Origin: Ulva prolifera | Lineage: Eukaryota; Chlorophyta; Ulvophyceae; Ulvales; Ulvaceae | DNA: 64,000 bases | Direction of reading: 5' to 3' | Assembly (NCBI GenBank): GCA_023078555.1 | Contig: CM041199.1 | Span: 6,019,315-6,083,314, forward strand | In this document: in pieces, positions 57,501-64,000 of the stretch | How positions within the stretch are numbered: the stretch's first letter is position 1 | How the letters are laid out: each line of letters starts with the position of its first letter | Notes under the pieces: generated by a model | Told to the model about the DNA's origin: nothing | What the model saw: the letters and a program-made list of their open reading frames with translations, nothing else | Database searches by the model: none | Made by a program: the position numbers and the translations under genes

Positions 57501-60500
57501 CGGCAGATCCGTGAGGTGCCCACAACACCACGGCCACCCAGCACATCGTGACATGCATCACTGTTGGCACAACATGCGCTATGCCACATCGCGACGTGCT
57601 ACGGACCCGTGGCTCAGCCTACGTATCGCGGAACCGCCACAGTTTGCGGCACGTGCAATGGCGCATGGCGGTGGTGAGCTCACGTTGCGGCACGTGCTGC
57701 AGCCGTGCTACTCGTGGCTGGAGGTGCCGTACTACTGGGCGGGCCTCAAGGCGTACGACCTCGTGGCAAACGTCTCCAACCTCGCCGCCTCGAGCTACCT
57801 CTCCGCCGGCGAGTCCCTGCGCCGGTTCCCCACCCTCGCCGCCACCCGCGCCGACGGCCAGTCCCTCAAGGGCACCGTGCGCCCCCCCCCCCCCCCCCCC
57901 CACCCCTCTGCCTCTTGCATCCCGGCATGGTACCTGCCGCCCGGGTGCCCGTACTCGCGATTGTGCTTGTTTGGCAAGCCCGCCGGGGGGCAGATATCTC
58001 CATCTCAAACTGCTGCAGTTTTCTCAGTGGTGCTCACCCCTCAAATTAAAAACAAGTGCAGCTCCCGTGGCAGCGTCGTGCATACCTATATGGCATGCAG
58101 ATTGAATACTACGATGGTCAGTTTGACGACTCGCGCTATGCCCTCGCGCTCGCGCAGACCGCCGCCCTGCACGGCGCCGCCGTCCTCAACCACGCCACAT
58201 GCATGAGCCTCGTGCGCGACGGCGACGGCCGCGTGTGCGGCGCGCGCGTGCGTGACAACGAGACCGGCGAGACTGTCACCGCCCACGCACGCGCGGTCGT
58301 CAACGCGACGGGGCCGTTCACCGACGCGGTGCGCTCGATGGCCGACTCGGAGGCAACGGACATCATCATGCCGTCCTCAGGTGCGTCGAGCAGGCAGGCA
58401 CGCGCGCGCTGAAACTGAGCGATGCTGCAGCTGGCTGGGCGGCCACGGCGCTGCAGCCGTGCCCTGCAGGGGACGACAGCGACATGTAGCCGTCCGCTTG
58501 CCGGTTGCCCGGGTTTTCTCGATTCTCCGAACAAGGCTTGCCATGCCCACAGATCCGACCCGACTCGAAATGCCGTGAACATACATTTCTTGTTGCTGCA
58601 ACGTCTGGCCCAAAGGTCCGTGCGAAGAGCAGACGGAGCAGAGATCACCGTGCTGATGACAAGGTGTGGGGGCAGGGGAGTGCATGGCTTGCCGGACCCG
58701 CCACTCTGTGGCCGCCATCTCTTAGTGCGGCAGCCGGCGCATGAGTATGCCGTGTTCAGTCCGTCGGAGGCCGCTGCAGAGGCAGCATACCCGGGCTGGC
58801 GCCTGGTGCAGCGAGTCCTGACGCCATCTTTCCTGCTACCCCCTCAAACGACAGGAACCGTGCTGCAAGAGGTTGCTGCACCCTGCAACCGGGCCTACAT
58901 GCCGCCAGCGCACCATGCATGGTTGCTTGCAGCATCCATCACGTGCCGCCCCCATCACCGCCCGCTCGCCGCCCCGCGCGGCACCCACATGAACGATGAC
59001 ATCTACGACGCACGCATGCATACCCTGACGCCCAACGTCACGGCGACATGCCGCACGTGCAGGGGTGCACGTGACGCTGCCGGACTACTACTCTCCAGAG
59101 AACGTGGGCATGATTGTGCCGAAGACGGCAGACGGGCGCGTGGTGTTCATGCTGCCGTGGGAGGGCGCGACGATCGCGGGCACGACGGACGCGCCGGCCA
59201 CGCCGACGATGACCCCGCGCGCCACCGAAGCCGACGTGCAGTTCATCCTCGCCGCCATCGACGACTTCCTTGACGTCGAGGTGCGCCTGATCGTGCCATT
59301 GTTAACACGATTGGTGGCGCGAGCGAACACAGGCTCATCAGTGATGAGTCATCCCACAGGCCACCTGGCAGTGTCCCTCACGTCCTGCGAGCGAGCATTA
59401 TGTTGTCGCGTCGTGCGTTGCAGTGTCCCGATCTGGTGTCAGAGCTTTGCATTTCGGCTTTGTGGAGATCTCTCGTGTTGCGCGTGCACGCGCGCCTCGC
59501 CAAGACATGCGTGCGCTGGTGGAGCCCATTGTGGACTCGACACCGCAATGCTCTGGTTGCCACAACGCAGGGCCTGCCTGTGCGTAAGCAGTCCCCGTGG
59601 CTTGGCGAGCCTGCTTGTCCCGCAGCTCTATCTGGAGCCTGCTCTGCGATGCGGTGTACCTGCGCTGCGTAGCATCAATATTCTGCAGCACGTCCGTTGT
59701 ACTGGGCCGGCGCGCCGCCGCGTCTAGATCGCGTTTGGTGTCCTACAGCCACCATCACATGCATGCACGCTCCAACTGGCCAGTGCAGAACCCGGCAGCC
59801 GGCCGGTCGCCAGCACACCAGCGCAGCACACGCCTTCCGGCGGCACACACGCGGCAATCGATTGCAGCAGCCACGCCGCAGGTGCGGCGCAAGGACGTGC
59901 TGTCCGTGTGGAGCGGCATCCGGCCACTCGCGAAGGACCCCTCCGCCACGAGCACGGCGGACGCGGTGCGCGACCACCTCGTCATCGCTGACCCTTCCGG
60001 CCTCATCACCGTGACCGGCGGCAAGTGGACGACGTACCGACTGATGGCGGAGGACGGTGTCGACGCCGCAATCGAGGCCGCCGGCCTCAAGCCCGCACGC
60101 CCCTGTTCCACCGAGCGCCTGAAGCTCCTTGGCGCCGAGCGCTACTCACCGAGCTTCTTCGCACACCTTGCGCAGGTGCGCACAGCACAGCACAGCACAG
60201 TGCGGCACATCCGTATAGAGACCGGGCTGGTGCAACACCCGAATGCAGCCGTGCTGTGGGCTCTATGTTATTGTAAAAGCACCAAGTGGGATCTGATGAT
60301 GGGTTAGACACCGATGGGGGGTGCAAGCCTATGTCGTTCTTGTGCGTTGTGTCCAAGTGGCTGGGAGTGTGCGCTGGTGCGGTGCCGCTGGTCTGTTGTC
60401 GCCATGAACGATGTAGCCCCCATCAGCAGCCGAATCGACGCGGATGTATGTGGCGTGGGGGTGCTAGAGTCTTCCACCGTGTTCCGGTCAGGCCTGCGTA

Positions 60501-61101
60501 GACGGCCAGCTCCCCACCCTGCCTCGGCCTGAATGCGATGACCCGCACCTCTGCAAAAATTGCGCACAGCCATACCCTTCTCTGCACCGTGACGCCTTGC
60601 TCTGCACTGCAATGGCGCGAGCTCCTATATCCTGTTTGGTTCTGTGTTGGTCTCCACGATGCCGCCCTGCACCGGGTGGCCCCCCACCCCGGCATGCATG
60701 CATGGGCGGGTGAGGTGCAGGAGTACACGGTGCCGCACCGCAGCGGCCACATCAACATCGACGTCGCGAAGCGCCTCTCCGCCGCGTACGGCGACCAGGC
60801 GCCCCTCGTGACCGCCATCGCGGAGCGCCAGCTGCTGTCGCGGCGGCTCGTGCCGTGGCATGACGTCATCGAGGCGGAGGTCGTGTACGCCGCACGCCAC
60901 GAGCTCTGCCGCTCCGCGGCCGACTTCCTCGCGCGCCGCAGCCGCCTCGCGTTCCTCGACGTCGCCGCCGCGCGCGCCGCGCTGCCGCGGGTCGTCGAGC
61001 TGCTCGGGGACGAGCTCGGCTGGGGGAAGTGGAGCGGGCGGCGGCGGCGGGAGGTCGCGGCGGGGGAGGCGTTCCTGAAGACATTTGAGGCAGAGGCGTG
61101 A
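54542..61101 (+). CDS. FAD-dependent glycerol-3-phosphate dehydrogenase, mitochondrial (SDP6/GUT2 type)
   Basis: Inner-membrane flavoenzyme that oxidises glycerol 3-phosphate to dihydroxyacetone phosphate and passes electrons to ubiquinone. Exons 54542-54634, 54703-54857, 56571-56784, 57703-57876, 58101-58380, 59063-59280, 59882-60175 and 60721-61101 splice in frame to 602 residues (plant SDP6 about 630). Exon 1 gives a short basic-hydrophobic leader, MYIRAAVCTSALSGALCTVG. The FAD dinucleotide motif VIGGGATGTG is at about 66-75. Then come FGAGTSSRSTKLVHGGVRYLE, LEVPYYWAGLKAYD, YYDGQFDDSR, VVNATGPFTD, PDYYSPENVGMIVPKT, VFMLPWEGATIAGTTDAP, VWSGIRPLAKDP and ITVTGGKWTTYR. The C-terminal helical domain has ARHELCRSAADFLARRSRLAFLD. 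Intron 2 is long (1.7 kb) and repeat-rich, and intron 3 contains a MITE. Exons 1-2 have low third-position GC and the others very high. No EF-hand is present, as in plants and yeast. Confidence 0.94.
56107..56230. repeat. 56-bp tandem repeat in dehydrogenase intron 2
   Basis: Two full copies and the start of a third of a 56-bp unit containing CGCGCACATGCATGTGGATC and CCAATGCGCCAGCAGGCACA. Confidence 0.85.
56350..56377. repeat. Homopolymer G run, 28 nt
   Basis: An uninterrupted run of 28 G on the plus strand lies in intron 2 of the dehydrogenase gene. About 115 bases downstream are two T-rich runs (56491-56513). Confidence 0.9.
56911..57045. repeat. 65-bp tandem repeat in dehydrogenase intron 3
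   Basis: Two imperfect copies, starting near 56911 and 56976, share CGCAGCAAGCCAGG-like and CGCATCTGGTA blocks and a CCAGTGCATGCCCGCC block. Confidence 0.75.
57373..57474 (-). mobile_element. hAT-type MITE, copy 2 (102 bp)
   Basis: Inverted relative to the copy at 44624-44725. The termini are CAGTGTTGGGTCG and CGACCCAACACTG, a 13-bp inverted repeat with no mismatch. The flanks GTGCTGTG (57365-57372) and ATGCTGTG (57475-57482) form an 8-bp target-site duplication with one mismatch. It lies within intron 3 of the glycerol-3-phosphate dehydrogenase gene. It has no coding capacity. Confidence 0.88.
57882..57901. repeat. Homopolymer C run, 20 nt
   Basis: A run of 20 C on the plus strand begins five bases after the donor of dehydrogenase intron 4 (donor at 57877). 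Confidence 0.9.
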
Positions 61102-63046
61102 GCCTTGGGGTGGATGAAGGGGCGCTGCAGGACCGGTCGATTCGCGAGGTTTTTCTGGACGCGCAGACTGGGCCGCGCCCGAGGACGGCCTTCAGGCTCC
61201 AATCGTGTCACGTTGCTCGTGTCCGAGATAAGCTTGTTCTTGAGGCACGGCTGGCACAGTGGCGAACGAGCTGCCGTAGAGATGCACCGGGGTCTAGCAC
61301 CTTGGAGACGTGTGTCTTCGTGTCGGAGGAAATGTGTGTGGTGTTGTGCTCGTGTAGGCCTGCGCTGCGAGTCCCGTCAATCACAGTTCGCAGGGTCCAC
61401 CGGTCACGCTGTTCCGTTGCTGCGAATGTGAGATCGTACCCGAAGTCGAGATCTCACGCGGTCCAGCACGTATGCACAACGTCTGAAGTTGGCTGTGATG
61501 GAGGCTGGGGCTAGGCCATGCCTGATGGCCGATGAGTGTTGTCTCGTTGCCGATGCCGCAGTCAGTGATGGTGCGAGTGGCTGCACGTGCACTGCTGGTG
61601 CCCCGACAGCCGGGCGAGCCGCAGGTCTGGCATTTGTTCCTTTGGAGGTGGGACGTTGGGTTGTGATGTCGCATGAATGGTAGCTGCGCAGGTGGGATGT
61701 TGATGCCGTGCTGTGGCGCGGGCTTGTACCAGCAGCTGGGTATATGTCAGGCAGATTGGCGTGCATGCAAGCATGCATGCCAGCTTCAGTGGACGTCCTG
61801 CAACGGCAGGTGGATTGGTGTGCATGCATGCGTGCATGTCAGATGCATGCCAGTGTACGTCCTGCAACGGCAGGTGGATCGGCTTGTAGTGTGTGACTGC
61901 ATGCGTACTGCAAAGGCCTTCCCAGGGCAGGACATCCTTGACTGTATGGTAGGGGGAAGTTGTGATTTGGTGTCGATGTTGATTGCTTGGCGCACCGAGA
62001 TAGCTGATGATACCCTCCGTCAACGCCGAAACATGTCATGTCGGTCCGTGATCGACGTGTGATTCAGCATCATCCACTGCTGTTCTACCTCAGATGGTGC
62101 ACCCATAACAACGGCCCAGTGGTGTGGCGACCACCCGGGTACCATCAGTGTTGCATCACGGTGGTACCGCAATTGTTGACATTGTACATTCCAGTCCGGG
62201 ACGATGCATCAGTGGTCCAGCATACACAACACAAGCGGAAGATTCAAGCCTCACCTGTACTTCCAGAGGTGAGATCTGCTTGCATGCAGACTTGAGACTC
62301 TTCGTGAGCGTGAAACACTCAATTGAACATTGGGTGTCGAAAAACACTGGAACTGTGAGCACGTGAGTCAAGGCCGATCGCTTCGCCACTCGGATACTAG
62401 ATTAATACAACATACATTCATAAGTTTGACTCTGCCACTGCGACCCTAGACCTGCTCTGCTGCTGCTACCCCAGATCAACAAAGACGATTTGACAAATTG
62501 CAACTTCTGCGAACTACGTCCTTCGTAATCGTCCAGATCCCTCTGCGAACCTACTACAAAGTTCGCAGAAGGATCATGCGGGACCCAGCATTGCATGAAC
62601 ATATGTGGAAAGAAGAAGCAGCTTTACTTTGTGTTGCCTTGACCCTCAGGCACGACCTCAGGCATGTGCTCAGCTGCATTCGACAGGAAGCCATGCCTGT
62701 GTGGCCATTCTAGGGCCTTACACCACAAAACACAAGGCAGTGCATTGCGTACCTCAAGGCGGAAACTCAGATGCACAAGGAATCAGTCACCGCGCCACAA
62801 AGGCGCGGGTTACAGAGGGCGTGTGGGCTGTTGCCATGTCCAGCGTGTTCATCCACGTGATTCGAATCGGATCAACAAGGCACCAGATGTACCGCGCTTC
62901 CGACAGTGGCGGCGTGCCCGCAACCTGGCCAAGCTGTGTGGATTCCAAGGATCCCTATGCACAGCGTGGCTGCCATGGCATTTGCAGAAGCCTGCACACG
63001 CAGTAGCTATCGGCACCAAGACGGCACCATGCACAGGCGGGCAAGG
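61102..63046. other. Spacer downstream of the dehydrogenase gene
   Basis: About 1.9 kb with no recognisable gene. It includes a tandem repeat at 61765-61885. A block near 61690-61740 resembles 63590-63660, so parts of this tail are internally duplicated. Confidence 0.45.
61765..61885. repeat. About 63-bp tandem repeat with GCATGCATGC runs
   Basis: Two imperfect copies of a unit ending CGTCCTGCAACGGCAGGTGGAT. The core CCTGCAACGGCAGG is itself a near-palindrome. No gene is present here. Confidence 0.75.
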
Positions 63047-63265
63047 TCATGCCGACACGCCGCACGTGCAGAGATGCACGTACCTACGCTAGACTGCAAG
63101 TCATCGGTGGTGTTCATGCTGCCGTGGGAGGGCGCGAAGATCGCGGGCACGACGGACGCGTTGGCCGCGCCGGTGATGACCCCAAGCGCCACCAAGGTGC
63201 CCATGCAGTCCGCCCTCGCTGCCATCGGCGACTTCCTTGACGTCATGGTGCGACTGATCCCCTGA
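63047..63265 (+). pseudogene. Broken duplicate of a glycerol-3-phosphate dehydrogenase exon
   Basis: Matches the region around exon 6 of the dehydrogenase (59063-59280), including the acceptor CGCACGTGCAG. VVFMLPWEGA.IAGTTDA is preserved, as are the DFLDV end and the following donor-like GTGCGACTGATC. The first part of the exon (PDYYSPENVGM and onward) is replaced by a short unrelated stretch, and several conserved residues in the second half are changed. No other dehydrogenase exon is found near it. The similarity continues weakly into the following intron-derived sequence to about 63545. It is an isolated exon copy and cannot encode an enzyme. Confidence 0.88.
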
Positions 63266-64000
63266 TGGTGCCATGGTCTTACATAGGAGAAGACGAAATG
63301 CAGCCGGGTCATGCATATGGGCGTGGCTCGCACGTCCTGCAAGCGTGGGTAGCGTTGTGGCGCGCTGCCATGCATCAGTGCAACGCACAGGCACGCAGTT
63401 CCTTGTCGGCGCGCTTGCAGCTGGGTGTCATCGAGAAATGTGGCCAGGCGGAGTCCGGTGCAGAGATACGGACGCGCTGCCTCGACTTCCACAACACAAT
63501 TATTTGTTAAGCACTGCCCGTGCGCAAGCTGTCCCTGTGGCTTGGTCCTTTGCGGGTGGAAGTCTAGGGTGCAATTGGAGATGAATGCGAGCTGCTCATG
63601 CGGGACGTTATGGCCATGCTGTGGAGCCGGCTTGTGGTGAAGGGTGTCAGCAGCTGGGTGTAAGGCTGAGTGATGTGCATGAATACATGCCGGATGGCGT
63701 AGCCTCAGGCATTAGTTGGGTTCGCTTGGAACCTGATGACAGCATGGGGTTTGATACCTGGCGCGTGCACAGTGACTGCAGCCGCTGAGATGATTGAAGC
63801 CATTTACGAGAGATCTCTCGCTTCTTGCACAACCCAGCTGCACACTTGCCTGAGTTACAATCTGGGGGCACAACCGTCACAAAGCCAGTACCTTCTTCTC
63901 TCACATTATGTTCATGCAATGCTGAATCCCGCATGTGTGTGCTGCGTTCACGCCTGATCCACACACATGCGCGCGCGCAGGCCTTCTTCTGAGGACCTCC
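63266..64000. other. Right-edge spacer, partly derived from the dehydrogenase intron
   Basis: The part to about 63545 is diverged sequence resembling 59281-59610, the intron after dehydrogenase exon 6. The part at 63590-63660 resembles 61690-61740. No gene is seen up to the window edge. Confidence 0.45.

Overview
This window is nuclear DNA of an intron-rich photosynthetic eukaryote. The best fit is a chlorophyte green alga, probably of trebouxiophyte type. The evidence is many short introns with canonical GT-AG borders (mostly GTGCG donors), exons with a very high share of G or C at third codon positions, a plant-like gene set (FIE/EED, NFS1, SDP6-type glycerol-3-phosphate dehydrogenase, WHITE-type ABCG), and a receptor-like kinase with a 'VGLTFxLRYAAPE' activation segment that I associate with green algal kinases. 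The species cannot be named from sequence alone. All gene models were spliced by eye; every internal junction listed keeps frame, but none has transcript support.

Left part (1-23 kb): the alpha subunit of the mitochondrial processing peptidase (minus strand, 9 exons) lies head-to-head with a YIPF1/YIPF2-type Golgi membrane protein (plus strand, 3 exons). Then comes a minus-strand tandem array of a gene family I do not recognise. Its members are secreted, cysteine-containing proteins with Pro-rich or Val-Pro-Ala-rich linkers and a hydrophobic C-terminal tail like a GPI-anchor signal. Copies C (10130-13699), B (14669-17479) and A (19069-22778) look intact. Copy D (8821-9120) is only a 3' exon. 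A broken duplicate of the YIPF last exon sits between D and C, recording the segmental duplication that built the array.

Middle part (25-44 kb): a PRC2 WD40 subunit (EED/FIE/ESC) with its methyl-lysine aromatic cage preserved; a 635-residue ABCG half-transporter with ten exons; and a 1375-residue single-pass receptor-like protein with a cytoplasmic kinase-fold domain. In that domain the catalytic HRD is replaced by Tyr-Tyr-Ala, so it is probably a pseudokinase.

Right part (45-64 kb): an ESCRT-III subunit of the VPS2/CHMP2 type with one GC-AG intron, the mitochondrial cysteine desulfurase NFS1, and the FAD-dependent mitochondrial glycerol-3-phosphate dehydrogenase, followed by a broken duplicate of one of its exons. 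Two 102-bp hAT-type MITEs with 8-bp target-site duplications, several short tandem repeats and four long G or C homopolymer runs lie in introns and spacers.

Several genes are housekeeping and mitochondrial (MPP alpha, NFS1, G3PDH), but there is no operon-like logic here. The most unusual parts are the GPI-type paralogue array, the pseudokinase receptor, the 5'-to-3' rise in third-position GC within most genes, and the hAT MITE pair. No tRNA, rRNA or CRISPR array was seen.
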